From NCBI GenBank assembly GCA_031291595.1, contig JARLIU010000011.1:1-49235 (forward strand): a DNA stretch of 49,235 nt, read 5' to 3'. The notes below the pieces were generated by a model. The model saw only the letters and a program-made list of their open reading frames with translations, made no database searches and was not told where the DNA came from. The position numbers and the translations under genes are program-made. The DNA comes from Ancalomicrobiaceae bacterium (GTDB taxonomy: Bacteria; Pseudomonadota; Alphaproteobacteria; Rhizobiales; Ancalomicrobiaceae). Shown piece after piece: positions 25,094 to 35,597 of the stretch (positions are counted from its first letter, which is position 1; each line of letters starts with the position of its first letter).

Positions 25094-25129
25094 GCCCGGG
25101 CGGAGCGCTCCGCCCCGAGGCGACGCCGC

Positions 25130-27898
25130 TCACAGCGGCGGCAGCGACTTCGCCTTGGATTTCAGCTGGTACAGCCGATCCAGCGCTTCGCGCGGCGTCA
25201 GATCGTCGGGCACCAGTGCCTGGATCTCGGCAAACAACGCCTTCACCTCGTCGGGGATCGGCTCGACTGCGGGCGGCACCGGCGTGCGCTGCAGCGGGTT
25301 CGACTGCGGGGCAGTCCGGCCGGCGGCGAACAGCGGCAGATCGTCGATCAGCGCCGAAGCCGGTCGCTTGCGGTCGTGCTCTTCCAGCTGCTTCAGCACC
25401 TGTTTGGCGCGCTCGATGACGGTTCCCGGCAGGCCGGCGAGCCGCGCCACCTGGATGCCGTAGGAGCGGTCCGCCGCGCCGGGCACGATCTCGTGCAGGA
25501 ACACCACGTCGCCCTTCCATTCCCGCACACGGACCGTGACATTGGCGACGCGCGGCAGCCGCTCGGCCAGCGCGGTGAGTTCATGATAATGCGTGGCGAA
25601 CAGCGCGCGGCAGCGGTTGACCGCATTCAGGTGCTCGATCGCGGCCCAGGCGATCGACAGCCCGTCGAACGTCGCCGTGCCCCGTCCGATCTCGTCCAGA
25701 ATGACCAGCGACCGCCCGCTTGCCTGATTGAGGATCGCCGCCGTTTCCACCATCTCGACCATGAACGTCGAGCGTCCGCGCGCCAGATCGTCTGCCGCGC
25801 CGACACGGCTGAACAGCCGGTCGACAATGCCGAAGCGGGCGCTCTCGGCCGGCACGAACGAGCCCATCTGCGCCAGAATGGCGATGAGCGCGTTCTGGCG
25901 CAGGTAAGTCGACTTGCCGCCCAAGTTCGCGCCGGTGACGATGAGCAGCCGGCCGTCCCGACGCGCGGTGGCCGAGGTGGCGGGCAACGGTCCGAGATCG
26001 CCGTCGTTGGCGACGAACGGATCGCCGGCCTCGCGCCTCAGAACCTGCTCGACCACCGGATGCCGGCCGCCGCGGATGGCGAAGTCGAGCGACGTATCGA
26101 CCTCCGGCCGCACGTAGCGTTCGCTTTCAGCGAGTTCGGCCAGCCCTGCCGCGACATCGACGGTAGCGAGCGCGGCGGCGGCGGCCAGGATCGCGTCGGC
26201 CTGGCCCAAGACGGCCTGCGACAGGTCGGCGAAGATCTCCAGTTCCAGCCCGACCGATCGCTCGCCGGCCGAGGCGATGCGCGCCTCCAGGCCGGACAGG
26301 TCGGTGGTGGTGAAGCGCATGGCGTTGGCAAGCGTCTGGCGATGGATGAAGCGCCCGGCCATTGCCGGCGCCATCAGCTTCTCACCGTGCTGCTGCGACA
26401 GGTCGATGAAGAAGCCGAGCACATTGTTGTGCCGGATCTTCAACGACTTGATGCCGGTCTCCAGTGCATAGTCGGCCTCGAGCCGGGCGATCAGCCGGCG
26501 GCTGTCGGCGCCGAGCGAGCGCGTCTCGTCGAGATCGGCCGAGTAGCCGTCGCGGACGAAGCCGCCGTCGCGCTTGACCAGCGGCAGGTCGTCGGCGAGC
26601 GCAGAATTGAGCCTATCGGCCAGATCGGCCGGTGCGGCGAGCAGCTTCGTCCGCGCCTCGGCCAACTCGTCGGCAAGGTCGGCGGTCGCCAGATCGGAGC
26701 CGATCGCACGCGCTGCCATCAGCCCGGCGGCGATGGCGGCCAGGTCGCGCGGACCGCCGCGATCGAGCGCCAGGCGGCTCACCGGTCGTGCCATGTCGGG
26801 GGCTTGTGCCAGCGCCTGCCGCAGCCGTTGCCGCAGGCGCGTCTCGGCCAGCAGCAGCGAGACCGAGTCGAGCCGGTCGGCGATCGCCTGCGGGTCGGTC
26901 GAAGGGCCGGACAGGCGTTCGGCGAGCAGCCGCTGGCCAGCGCCGGTCACGGTGCGATCGATCGCCGAGAACAGGCTGGTGCGTCGGTCGCCGGACAGCG
27001 AGCGCATCAGTTCGAGGTTGGCCCTGGTCGCCGCGTCGATGACCATGAGATCCGAGGCGACCGCCCGCATCGGCGACATCAGCCGCGCCCGCCGGCTGAA
27101 CTGCGTCTTTTCCACATAGGCGACGACGGCCGAGGCGGCGATCAGTTCGCCGCGGCTGAGTTCGCCGAACGCATCGATGGTGGCGATGCCGTAATAGGCG
27201 GCGATGCGGTCACCGGCGGTGGCGGCGTCGAACAGCGCGGCCGGCATCGGCGTGACCGCCTTGAACGCCCGCCAGATGGGTTTCAGCTCCTCGTCCTCGT
27301 ACAGCCGTTCCGGCACGACGATCTCGCTCGGCTCGATGCGGGCGAGTTCGGCGGCGAGCCTAGCGGCCGGGCAATCGGCGATCTGGAAGCTGCCGGTCGA
27401 CAGGTCGATCCAGGCGAGCCCGAAACTCGCGTCCTCGTCGGAGCCGGCGCGCACCCGCGCCACGGCAATGAGGTGGTTGGCGCGGCCGGGTTCCAGGAGC
27501 GAGTCCTCGGTGATGGTTCCGGGCGTGACCAGACGCGTCACGTCGCGCTTCACCACCGCCTTGGCACCCCGCTTGCGCGCCTCCGCCGGGTCCTCCATCT
27601 GCTCGCACACGGCGACGCGGAACCCCAGGGCGATCAGCCGCTGCAGATATTCGTCGGCGCGGGAAATCGGCACGCCGCACATCGGGATGTCCTGGCCGAG
27701 ATGCTTGCCGCGCTTGGTCAGCGTGATGCCGAGCGCGCGCGCGGCGACGACCGCATCCTCGAAGAACATCTCGAAGAAGTCGCCCATGCGGTAGAACAGC
27801 AGGCAATCGGGGTTGGCGGCCTTGATCTCGATGTATTGCTCCATCACCGGCGTCGGCCGGAGGGAGGCATCGGTCTCGGGCGAAAGAGCGTCAGTCAT
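25130..27898 (-). CDS. mutS: DNA mismatch repair protein MutS
   Basis: Recognises mismatches and small loops and recruits MutL. 922 residues from ATG 27898 ([20 protein letters not shown]); the frame runs open to 28276, but that part is not family-like. The mismatch-reading motif is [11 protein letters not shown] (Phe-x-Glu) near residue 36-46, followed by the connector, core/lever and clamp domains. The ATPase has Walker [11 protein letters not shown], where most MutS proteins have TGPNMGGKST or TGPNMAGKST, then [14 protein letters not shown], Walker [18 protein letters not shown] and the ATHYHELT motif. The C-terminal region ends in PRE-type motif [15 protein letters not shown]. Divergent from glnD. 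Confidence 0.97.
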   Translation of the reverse strand: MTDALSPETDASLRPTPVMEQYIEIKAANPDCLLFYRMGDFFEMFFEDAVVAARALGITLTKRGKHLGQDIPMCGVPISRADEYLQRLIALGFRVAVCEQMEDPAEARKRGAKAVVKRDVTRLVTPGTITEDSLLEPGRANHLIAVARVRAGSDEDASFGLAWIDLSTGSFQIADCPAARLAAELARIEPSEIVVPERLYEDEELKPIWRAFKAVTPMPAALFDAATAGDRIAAYYGIATIDAFGELSRGELIAASAVVAYVEKTQFSRRARLMSPMRAVASDLMVIDAATRANLELMRSLSGDRRTSLFSAIDRTVTGAGQRLLAERLSGPSTDPQAIADRLDSVSLLLAETRLRQRLRQALAQAPDMARPVSRLALDRGGPRDLAAIAAGLMAARAIGSDLATADLADELAEARTKLLAAPADLADRLNSALADDLPLVKRDGGFVRDGYSADLDETRSLGADSRRLIARLEADYALETGIKSLKIRHNNVLGFFIDLSQQHGEKLMAPAMAGRFIHRQTLANAMRFTTTDLSGLEARIASAGERSVGLELEIFADLSQAVLGQADAILAAAAALATVDVAAGLAELAESERYVRPEVDTSLDFAIRGGRHPVVEQVLRREAGDPFVANDGDLGPLPATSATARRDGRLLIVTGANLGGKSTYLRQNALIAILAQMGSFVPAESARFGIVDRLFSRVGAADDLARGRSTFMVEMVETAAILNQASGRSLVILDEIGRGTATFDGLSIAWAAIEHLNAVNRCRALFATHYHELTALAERLPRVANVTVRVREWKGDVVFLHEIVPGAADRSYGIQVARLAGLPGTVIERAKQVLKQLEEHDRKRPASALIDDLPLFAAGRTAPQSNPLQRTPVPPAVEPIPDEVKALFAEIQALVPDDLTPREALDRLYQLKSKAKSLPPL

Positions 27899-28473
27899 GG
27901 GCCGCAAACTAGCAGATCGGCGACGGGCGCAAAGCGGCGCGACATCGCTCGGCGACGATTTCCGCAGACTTTCGAGGCCATTCGCAGCTGTGACGGGCGT
28001 TGTCGTTGCCGCCCCATCGCAGACCACGCACCCTACCGTGATGCGACGGCGGAGGGCGCGCAATCCGGCAAAATCCGAAATCCTGTCAAGGCCGAGAAGC
28101 GATGTTCCACATGAAACAATCGCCGGGCGCCGCTGCCGTGCCCGCTCAAGTGCCTTGGCCCACGCGCCTCCGCCCGAATTCGTCTTGACGCCTCGCCGAC
28201 GGCTTCGCCCTCTGCTGCCTCTGCCGGAGGCCCGCCCAAATGCGGAGCGCGGACGGGCCGTCGCAACGGGGCCCACATGTGGATTTATTCACAGCTTTGG
28301 CGCAAGATCGACTAGCCTCGCCGGACGTCAGGTCGGATGACAGGCTAGCCGCCAGTCCGGCGCCGGGCCCTGTCCGGGTTCCATGCTGCGTCAGGGGGCT
28401 GGCTGAGCTTGCGGCGCGACAGCGTCCGACCCATCTCTCTGGCACCACGACCAATGGCCGGGAATCAATCGAT
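27899..28473. other. Divergent intergenic region mutS / glnD
   Basis: 575 bp. Open frames here are extensions of mutS and glnD without family similarity. Two sites stand out: a parS-like 16-mer at 28103-28118 and a DnaA-box-like TTATTCACA at 28285-28293, the latter next to the palindrome CCACATGTGG (28273-28282). No promoter can be assigned with confidence. Confidence 0.4.
28103..28118. promoter_or_regulatory. Weak parS-like site
   Basis: TGTTCCACATGAAACA matches the parS consensus at 14 of 16 positions, but its core is CACATG rather than CACGTG, which usually matters for ParB. Intergenic, 21.6 kb from the paired sites. Confidence 0.35.
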
Positions 28474-31299
28474 ATGAATGCGCCGATGCGCCTCGAGACC
28501 CTGATCGACGCCGATGAATTGCGCCAGCGCCTGTCCGCTCTGGTGGGGGAGGGCCGCGACGGTGGGACGCCGGCGATCCGCGCCGAAGTCGTCTCCATCC
28601 TGAAATCGGTCAAGGCCGAAACGCGCAGCGCGATCGAGGCCAACCTCCGGACTGACAAGAGCGGCACGCGCTGCACCGAGCGTATCAGCCATGTGCAGGA
28701 CGTCATCATCCGTGCCATCTACGATTTCGCCGTCGCGCACGTCTATCGGGTGAAGAACCCGTCGCAGGCCGAGCGCATGGCGATCGTCGCCGTCGGTGGC
28801 TACGGCCGCGCCATGCTGGCGCCCGGCTCGGACATCGATCTCTTGTTCGTGCTGCCGTACAAGCAGACGCCGTGGGGCGAGAGCGTCATCGAATACATCC
28901 TCTACATGTTGTGGGATCTCGGCCTGAAAGTCGGCCATGCCACCCGCAACGTCGAGGAATGCATCCGCCAGGCACGCGCCGATTTCACCGTTCGGACCGC
29001 CATCCTCGAGGCGCGGTTTCTGTGGGGCGAGAAGCCGCTCTACGACGAACTGACGCGCCGTTTCGACGACGAGGTGGTGAAGTCGACCGGCGTGGAATTC
29101 ATCGCCGCCAAACTGGCCGAGCGCGACGAGCGCCACCGCCGCCAGGGCGGCTCGCGCTATCTGGTCGAGCCCAACATCAAGGAAGGCAAGGGGGGCTTGC
29201 GCGACCTGCAGACCCTCTATTGGATCGCCAAATACTTCTATCGCGTGCGCGATCCGGCCGATCTCATCACGCAGGGGGTGTTTTCCAAGGCTGAATATGC
29301 CCGCTTCCGCCGCTGCGAGGATTTCCTCTGGGCGATCCGCTGCCACATGCATTTCGTCACCGGCCGCTCGGAGGAGCGTCTCAGTTTCGAATTGCAGCGC
29401 GAGATCGCCGGCCGGCTCGGCTACGACGACCGCGTCGGCATGCGCGCCGTCGAACGCTTCATGAAGCACTACTTCCTGATGGCGAAGGACGTCGGCGACT
29501 TGACGCTGATCATCTGCGCCGCGCTTGAGGAGCAGCACGTCAAGCAGGTGCCGGTGTTGAACCGCCTGCTCAATCGCTTCACCCGCCGGCGCAAGCGCGA
29601 GGTGAACGGCGCGTCCGACTTCGTCATCGAGACCAGCCGCATCAATGTCGGCGACGAGTCCGTGTTCGTGCGCGACCCGGTCAACCTGATCCGCATTTTC
29701 CAGTTGGCCGACAGGGAGAACGTCGACTTCCACCCGACCGCGCTGCAGCTGATCACCCGGTCCTTAAAGCTGATCACCGAAGAGGTGCGGGAAAACAGGG
29801 AAGCCAACCGGCTGTTCATCGAAGTGCTGACGTCGAAGAACGAGCCGGAAACCGTGCTGCGGCGCATGAACGAGACCGGCGTGCTTGGCCGCTTCGTGCC
29901 GGAATTCGGCAAGATCGTCGCCATGATGCAGTTCAACATGTATCACCACTACACCGTCGACGAGCACCTGATCCGGGCCATCGGCGAGCTGTCGGCGATC
30001 GACAAGGGCCAGCGCATCAAGGACTTGCCGCTCGCCACGTCGGTCCTGCCGGGCATCCAGAGCCGTCGGGCGCTGATCGTCGCGCTGTTCGTGCACGACA
30101 TCGGCAAGGGCCGGCCGGAGGACCACTCGCTCATCGGTGCCCAACTCGCCCGCAAGCTCTGCCCGCGCTTCGGCCTCAGCCCGGCCGAAACCGAGACGGT
30201 CGTCTGGCTGATCGAAAAACACCTGGTGATGAGCGTCGTTGCCACCAGCCGCGACCTGAACGATCGCAAGACCATCCAGGATTTCGCCGAGATCGTGCAG
30301 AGCCCGGAGCGGCTGAAGCTGCTGCTGCTGTTGACCGTCGCCGACATCCGCGCGGTTGGGCCGGGCGTGTTCAACGGCTGGAAAGGCCAGCTGTTGCGCA
30401 CCCTGTACTACGAGACCGAGCCTTATCTCGCCGGCGGCTTCAGCCAGATCTCGCGCGACCAGCGCGTCGCCGCGGCCAAGCGCGAACTCGCCGCCAATCT
30501 CGCCGGCTGGGAGCAGGCGGAGATCGACCGCTACGTCGAGCGACACTATCCGCCCTACTGGCTGCGGGTCGATCTGCCGCGCAAGATCGAGCACGCCAAC
30601 TTCATCCGTTCGCTCGACAAAGGCAGCGAGCAGCTGGCGACCGCCGTCACGCCGCGCGCCTTCGAGGGCGTCACCGAGATCACGGTGCTCGCCAACGATC
30701 ACCCGCGGCTGTTGTCGATCATTGCCGGCGCCTGTGCGGTGGCCGGGGCCAACATCGTCGACGCGCAGATCTACACCACCATGGACGGTCTGGCGCTCGA
30801 TACGATCTTCGTCAGCCGCGAGTTCTCCGATGACGGTGACGAAAAGCGGCGCGGCTCGCGCGTCTCCGCCTTGATCGAGCGGGCGCTCGCCGGCCAGGAG
30901 CGGCTACCCGAGCAGATCGAGCGCAAGGCGCAGGCGAAGTCGCGGGTCAAGGCCTTCCAGCTGCCGACCGAGGTGATCGTCAACAATTCCTGGTCCGACC
31001 GCTTCACCGTCATCGAGGTCTCCGGCCTTGACCGCCATGGCCTCCTCTACGACCTGACGCGGGCGATCTCGGATCTTTCGCTCAATATCGCGTCGGCCCA
31101 CATCGCCACCTTCGGCGAGCGGGCGGTCGACGTATTCTACGTGACCGATCTCTTCGGTCATAAAGTCGAAACGCGCTCGCGCGAAAAGGCCATTCGCGAG
31201 AAGCTGCAGAAGGCCTTCGACGGCGTCAAGCTCGAGGCCCGCCTCGAGCCGAAGCACGACGCCAGGCACGAGCCGAAGCAAGAGATCAAGCGCGGCTGA
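28474..31299 (+). CDS. glnD: Bifunctional uridylyltransferase/uridylyl-removing enzyme GlnD
   Basis: Glutamine sensor that uridylylates PII proteins at low nitrogen and removes UMP at high glutamine. 941 residues from ATG 28474 (MNAPMRLETLIDADELRQRL); the open frame upstream is rejected. Nucleotidyltransferase domain with VGGYGRAMLAPGSDIDLLFV (about 107-126) holding the Gly and Asp pair; the PII-UTase region with LVEPNIKEGKGGLRDLQTL; HD domain with VDEHLIRAIGEL and FVHDIGKGRPEDHS; two C-terminal ACT domains (EITVLANDHPRLLSIIAGAC and VIEVSGLDRHGLLYDLTRAI) for glutamine sensing. The Lys/Glu-rich tail is short. murJ follows after 59 bp, as in many rhizobia. Confidence 0.97.
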   Translation: MNAPMRLETLIDADELRQRLSALVGEGRDGGTPAIRAEVVSILKSVKAETRSAIEANLRTDKSGTRCTERISHVQDVIIRAIYDFAVAHVYRVKNPSQAERMAIVAVGGYGRAMLAPGSDIDLLFVLPYKQTPWGESVIEYILYMLWDLGLKVGHATRNVEECIRQARADFTVRTAILEARFLWGEKPLYDELTRRFDDEVVKSTGVEFIAAKLAERDERHRRQGGSRYLVEPNIKEGKGGLRDLQTLYWIAKYFYRVRDPADLITQGVFSKAEYARFRRCEDFLWAIRCHMHFVTGRSEERLSFELQREIAGRLGYDDRVGMRAVERFMKHYFLMAKDVGDLTLIICAALEEQHVKQVPVLNRLLNRFTRRRKREVNGASDFVIETSRINVGDESVFVRDPVNLIRIFQLADRENVDFHPTALQLITRSLKLITEEVRENREANRLFIEVLTSKNEPETVLRRMNETGVLGRFVPEFGKIVAMMQFNMYHHYTVDEHLIRAIGELSAIDKGQRIKDLPLATSVLPGIQSRRALIVALFVHDIGKGRPEDHSLIGAQLARKLCPRFGLSPAETETVVWLIEKHLVMSVVATSRDLNDRKTIQDFAEIVQSPERLKLLLLLTVADIRAVGPGVFNGWKGQLLRTLYYETEPYLAGGFSQISRDQRVAAAKRELAANLAGWEQAEIDRYVERHYPPYWLRVDLPRKIEHANFIRSLDKGSEQLATAVTPRAFEGVTEITVLANDHPRLLSIIAGACAVAGANIVDAQIYTTMDGLALDTIFVSREFSDDGDEKRRGSRVSALIERALAGQERLPEQIERKAQAKSRVKAFQLPTEVIVNNSWSDRFTVIEVSGLDRHGLLYDLTRAISDLSLNIASAHIATFGERAVDVFYVTDLFGHKVETRSREKAIREKLQKAFDGVKLEARLEPKHDARHEPKQEIKRG

Positions 31300-31358
31300 T
31301 CACCCCACCCGGCGGCCGTGCCGACTGGTTCCCGAGACGAAGCGTAGCCCGGTTGACG

Positions 31359-32960
31359 ATGACGATGCTCAGAAGCTTTGCCACGGTGGGAGCTGCCACC
31401 ATTTTGAGCCGCATCCTCGGGTTCCTGCGCGATACGATGATCGCATCGGCGCTCGGCACCGGGCCGGTGGCCGAAGCCTTTGTCGTCGCCTTCCGCCTGC
31501 CCAACCTGTTTCGCCGGCTGTTCGCCGAGGGTGTGTTCAATTCCGCTTTCGTGCCGCTCTATTCGCGCGAATTGGACGAGCGCGGCGAGAAGGGGGCGAC
31601 CGCATTCGCTGCCGAAGTGGCGAGCATGCTGTGTTTCAGCGTCACCGTGCTGTGCGCCGTGGCGATGATCGCCGCGCCTTGGCTGGTCGACGGGCTTGCC
31701 TTCGGCTTCGCCCGCTCGGCCGACAAGTTCGACCTGACCGTGCTCCTCACCCGCATCTGTTTTCCCTACCTCGGCTTCATGGCCGTCACCGGCATGCTCG
31801 GCAGCGTGTTGTCGGCACACCGCCGCTTCCTGCTGCCGGCCTTGGCGCCGGTCGTGCTGAATGTCGTGCTGATCGCTGTGCTGTCCGTCATCAACTGGGC
31901 CGGGCTCGCCCGCTCGGCCGAAGGCGGCGAGGTCCTGGCGTTCGGCGTCACGCTCGGCGGCGTGGCACAATTGGGCCTCGTCGCCATCGGCGTGCGGCGG
32001 TCGGGGGCCGGCTTCGCCCTGCATCTGCCGCGCGTGACCGCGTCGATCCGCCGGCTGATGGGATTGGCGCTGCCGGGCGTGCTCGCCGGCGGCATCACCC
32101 AGATCAACATCGTCATCGGCACCACGCTGGCCTCCGCCCAGGCCGGCGCCGTCGCCTATCTCTACTACGCCGATCGCGTCTACCAGCTGCCGCTGGGCGT
32201 GGTCGGCATCGCCATCGGCGTGGTGCTGCTGCCGGAGATCGCCTACCACATCCGCATTGGTCGCAACGATCTTGCCTACGAGGCGCAGAACCGCAGCCTG
32301 GAATTCGCCCTCGCCCTGACTGTCCCGGCGGCGCTCGGCCTGATGGTCGCCGCCCATCCGATCGTCGAGGTGCTGTTCGAACGAGGTGCCTTCGGTCCGC
32401 GCGATACCTCGATGACCGCCGATGCGCTCGCCGGCTTCGCCTTCGGCCTGCCGGCCTTCGTCATGGTGAAGGTGTTTTCGCCGGCGTTTTTCGCCCGGCT
32501 GGACATGAAGACGCCGATGTGGATCGCGGTCGTGACCATGGTGGTCAACGTCGTCGCCGGCGTTCTGCTGTTCTGGCGCATCGGCCATCTCGGCATCGCG
32601 CTGGCGACCAGCCTCGCCGGCTGGACCAATGCCGGGCTGTTGTTCTTCATGCTGGCCCGCCGCGGCCATTGGCGCACCGACGGAGCGCTCGAGTACCGGT
32701 TGCCGCGGCTGTTGCTTGCCGCTGGCGCGATGGCGCTCGTCACCTGGTTCGCCGATCGGCTTGCCGCCCAATGGCTCGGCGCCGAGAACGGGCTGATGGT
32801 CAAGATCTCGGCGCTGTTCCTGGTGGTCGGTGGCTCGGCCGCCGTGTTCCTCGGCATCGGTTCGTGGCTCGGCGGTCTTGATTGGCGCTCGCTGAAAGAC
32901 GGATTCCAAAGCGAGACCGGCGAGCCGAAACTGACGGCCCTCGATACGTCCATCGATTGA
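31359..32960 (+). CDS. murJ: Lipid II flippase MurJ (MviN)
   Basis: Moves lipid II across the inner membrane for peptidoglycan synthesis. 533 residues from ATG 31359 (MTMLRSFATVGAATILSRIL); ATG 31365 and TTG 31353 are alternatives and no strong ribosome binding site decides. About 14 hydrophobic segments of the MOP superfamily. Signatures: SRILGFLRDTMIASALGTGP, AFRLPNLFRRLFAEGVFNSA, FVPLYS, LPGVLAGGITQINIVIGTTL, YYADRVYQLPLGVVGIAIGV. Follows glnD and precedes trpS on the same strand. Confidence 0.96.
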   Translation: MTMLRSFATVGAATILSRILGFLRDTMIASALGTGPVAEAFVVAFRLPNLFRRLFAEGVFNSAFVPLYSRELDERGEKGATAFAAEVASMLCFSVTVLCAVAMIAAPWLVDGLAFGFARSADKFDLTVLLTRICFPYLGFMAVTGMLGSVLSAHRRFLLPALAPVVLNVVLIAVLSVINWAGLARSAEGGEVLAFGVTLGGVAQLGLVAIGVRRSGAGFALHLPRVTASIRRLMGLALPGVLAGGITQINIVIGTTLASAQAGAVAYLYYADRVYQLPLGVVGIAIGVVLLPEIAYHIRIGRNDLAYEAQNRSLEFALALTVPAALGLMVAAHPIVEVLFERGAFGPRDTSMTADALAGFAFGLPAFVMVKVFSPAFFARLDMKTPMWIAVVTMVVNVVAGVLLFWRIGHLGIALATSLAGWTNAGLLFFMLARRGHWRTDGALEYRLPRLLLAAGAMALVTWFADRLAAQWLGAENGLMVKISALFLVVGGSAAVFLGIGSWLGGLDWRSLKDGFQSETGEPKLTALDTSID

Positions 32961-33014
32961 CCCGGCCGCCCCAAACGCGCATAAGCCCGCCAACCCAGTC
33001 CTACGAAACGGTTG

Positions 33015-34100
33015 ATGACGCCCATGTTGTATGAACCTCGACCTGAGTTGACCGAAACCAAGCCCGTGCCGGGCTTCGCGCAGCGGGTGTTTTCCGGCAT
33101 CCAGCCGACCGGCAACCTGCATCTCGGCAATTATCTCGGCGCCATCGTCAAGTTCGTGCAGCTGCAACAGAGCTTCCCCTGCATCTACTGCGTGGTCGAT
33201 CTGCATGCCATCACCATGCCGCAGGAGCCGGCCGAACTGCAGCAGTCGATCCGCGAAGTGACGGCGGCATTCCTCGCCGCCGGCATCGACCCGGTGAAGC
33301 ACATCGTCTTCAACCAGAGCCGCGTGCACGAGCACGCCGAACTCGCCTGGGTGTTCAACTGCATCGCCCGCCTCGGCTGGCTCAACCGCATGACGCAGTT
33401 CAAGGACAAGGCCGGCAAGGACCGCGAGAACGCCTCCCTCGGCCTCTACGCCTATCCGAGCCTGATGGCGGCCGACATCCTCGTCTACCGCGCCACCCAC
33501 GTGCCGGTCGGCGAGGATCAGAAGCAGCACCTGGAACTGACCCGCGACGTGGCGCAGAAGTTCAACAACGACTATTCCGGCCGCATTGCCGACCTCGGCT
33601 TCGGCGCGGGCTATTTCCCGCTGCCCGAACCCGTCATCCAGGGTCCGGCGACGCGGGTGATGTCGTTGCGCGACGGCTCCAAGAAGATGTCGAAGTCCGA
33701 CCCCTCCGACTACAGCCGCATCAATCTCTCCGACGACAGCGACACGATCGCGCAGAAGTTCCGCAAGGCGAAGACCGATCCGGAGCCGTTGCCGAGCGAG
33801 GAGAAGGGGCTGGAGAGCCGGCCGGAAGCCGAGAACCTCGTCGGCATCTACGCTGCGCTGTCGGGCCGCTCCAGGGCCGAGTTGCTCGCCGAATTCGGTG
33901 GCGGCCAGTTCTCGGCCTTCAAGCAGGCGCTGACCGATCTCGCCGTCGACAAGCTCGGTCCGGTCGGCAAGCGGATGAAGCAGCTGACCGCCGATCCGGG
34001 CTATATCGACCAGGTGCTGCGGGACGGCGCCGAGCGTGCTTCGGCAATCGCTGCCCCGATCATGAACGACGTCAAGGATATCGTTGGTTTCTTGCGCTAG
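33015..34100 (+). CDS. trpS: Tryptophanyl-tRNA synthetase
   Basis: Class I aminoacyl-tRNA synthetase. 361 residues from ATG 33015; ATG 33024 ([20 protein letters not shown]) is equally possible. HIGH-type motif [10 protein letters not shown] after FSGIQ (about residue 29-42), [28 protein letters not shown], and the KMSKS loop [16 protein letters not shown]. Length is normal for alphaproteobacteria, with the extended C-terminal anticodon-binding helices ending [17 protein letters not shown]. Third gene of glnD-murJ-trpS, 54 bp after murJ. Confidence 0.97.
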   Translation: MTPMLYEPRPELTETKPVPGFAQRVFSGIQPTGNLHLGNYLGAIVKFVQLQQSFPCIYCVVDLHAITMPQEPAELQQSIREVTAAFLAAGIDPVKHIVFNQSRVHEHAELAWVFNCIARLGWLNRMTQFKDKAGKDRENASLGLYAYPSLMAADILVYRATHVPVGEDQKQHLELTRDVAQKFNNDYSGRIADLGFGAGYFPLPEPVIQGPATRVMSLRDGSKKMSKSDPSDYSRINLSDDSDTIAQKFRKAKTDPEPLPSEEKGLESRPEAENLVGIYAALSGRSRAELLAEFGGGQFSAFKQALTDLAVDKLGPVGKRMKQLTADPGYIDQVLRDGAERASAIAAPIMNDVKDIVGFLR

Positions 34101-34276
34101 CGCATGGAGCCGGCCGTGGTGGCTTTCGTATGAGTTGAGCACCGGACAGTGCGCCGCGCGACCGAGACGCTTGAATGCGGTGCATTTTGCCATAGCTTAG
34201 CAACCAGGGACTTCGCTGCCGATATCTGCGAAGCCGATTCATCCCCGGGCCTTGCCCCCGGGAGAGGAGTGAAGCG

Positions 34277-34834
34277 ATGTTCATCCAGACCGAGACGACC
34301 CCCAATCCGGCGACCCTGAAATTCCTGCCCGGCCGCACCGTGCTTGCCGAGGGCACGCGCGACTATCGCGGCGAGACCGAAGCAGCCGAATCGCCGCTGG
34401 CGAGCGCACTGTTCGCCGTTCCGGGCGTTGCCGGCGTGTTCTACGGCTCCGATTTCGTTTCGGTCACCAAGGACGATGGCGCCGACTGGCAGCACCTGAA
34501 GCCCGCCATCCTCGGCGCGGTCATGGAGCATTTCATCGCCGGCAGCCCGCTGTTCGTCGGCGAGGCGGTGGTCGCCGCCGACGAGGAGTTCTTTGCGGCG
34601 TCCGATGCCGAGACCGTCGCCGCCATCAAGGAGTTGATCGAGACGCGCGTGCGGCCGGCGGTTGCCAACGACGGCGGCGACATCACCTTCAAGGGCTTCA
34701 AGGACGGCGTGGTGTTCCTGACGATGCGCGGCGCCTGCTCCGGCTGCCCGTCCTCGACCGCGACCCTTCGCCACGGCATCCAGAACCTGCTCCGGCACTT
34801 TCTCCCCGAAGTGCGCGAAGTCCGCGCCGCCTGA
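34277..34834 (+). CDS. NfuA/NFU1-type Fe-S scaffold protein
   Basis: 185 residues; the ribosome binding site GAGAGGAG lies just before ATG 34277. N-terminal Nfu_N domain (MFIQTETTPNPATLKFLPGR, then SPLASALFAVPGVAGVFYGS) and C-terminal NifU domain with AVANDGGDITFKGFKDGVVF and the cluster-binding CSGCPSST (C-x2-C). It assembles or passes [4Fe-4S] clusters to target enzymes; the MiaB encoded 2.7 kb downstream is one possible recipient. Stand-alone gene with a 176-bp upstream gap in which I see no gene. Confidence 0.95.
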   Translation: MFIQTETTPNPATLKFLPGRTVLAEGTRDYRGETEAAESPLASALFAVPGVAGVFYGSDFVSVTKDDGADWQHLKPAILGAVMEHFIAGSPLFVGEAVVAADEEFFAASDAETVAAIKELIETRVRPAVANDGGDITFKGFKDGVVFLTMRGACSGCPSSTATLRHGIQNLLRHFLPEVREVRAA

Positions 34835-34895
34835 TCGCGGCAAAGTCGTTGAGGGTCGGCTCGACATGCGCGCCGCGACAGGCTAAGTGCGGCAG

Positions 34896-35597
34896 ATGCG
34901 CCTGATTGCCATCGATACTGCCCTCGACGCCTGTTCCGTCGCCATCGTGTCCGGAGCCGAGATCATCGCCGAGACCGAAGTCATCGGTCGCGGCCATGCC
35001 GAGCGGCTGGTGGCGATGATCGAGGCGGTGATGACGAAGGCCGGCAGCCGCTTCTCCGATCTCGACCGCATCGCCGTGACCGTCGGCCCCGGCTCGTTCA
35101 CCGGCATCCGCGTCGGCTTGGCGACGGCGCGCGGTCTGGCGCTCGCGGCGGCAAAACCGCTGGTCGGCGTCCTCACCCTCGATGCGATGGCCCATGCCGC
35201 GCCCGCCACCGACCGGCCGCTGCTGGTCGTGCTCGACGCCCGGCGCGGCGAGACCTATGCCCGCGCCTATGCGGCCGACGGCGAGCCGCTGGGCGAGCCG
35301 CAGGTATTGACGCTCGCCGCCGCCGCCGCCGTGGCAACGCAATTGGGAGCCGATCTCTACGGCTCGGCCGCCGGGCTGATCGTCGCGGCCGCGCCGGACG
35401 CCCGGCTGAAGTCGCTCGGCCAGCCGGCCTATCCGGAAATCGCGGCCGTCGCCGCACTCGGAGCGCGGGCGACGCCCGGTGCCGTCCCGCCGAAGCCGTT
35501 GTATTTGCGCGCGCCCGACGCCAAGCCGCAGACCAACGGCATCGTCGCCCGGGCCGCCCCGCCGGTCGCTGCCGCCGTCGCCGAGGGGATGTCATGA
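34896..35597 (+). CDS. tsaB: tRNA t6A synthesis protein TsaB
   Basis: Partner of TsaD and TsaE in forming threonylcarbamoyladenosine at position 37 of ANN-reading tRNAs. 233 residues from ATG 34896 ([20 protein letters not shown]); a GTG at 34887 adds three residues. ASKHA-fold motifs: [32 protein letters not shown] and [13 protein letters not shown]. It overlaps rimI by 4 bp; the tsaB-rimI pair is classical. Confidence 0.95.
   Translation: MRLIAIDTALDACSVAIVSGAEIIAETEVIGRGHAERLVAMIEAVMTKAGSRFSDLDRIAVTVGPGSFTGIRVGLATARGLALAAAKPLVGVLTLDAMAHAAPATDRPLLVVLDARRGETYARAYAADGEPLGEPQVLTLAAAAAVATQLGADLYGSAAGLIVAAAPDARLKSLGQPAYPEIAAVAALGARATPGAVPPKPLYLRAPDAKPQTNGIVARAAPPVAAAVAEGMS

Noticed and set aside
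25376-28114. 912-codon open frame antisense to mutS
   Set aside because: High-GC shadow frame; it mirrors mutS codon periodicity, has no recognisable domain, and mutS itself is unmistakable.
34887-34895. GTG start for tsaB
   Set aside because: The ATG nine bases later fits the family N-terminus (MRLIAIDT); the GTG adds three residues without support.
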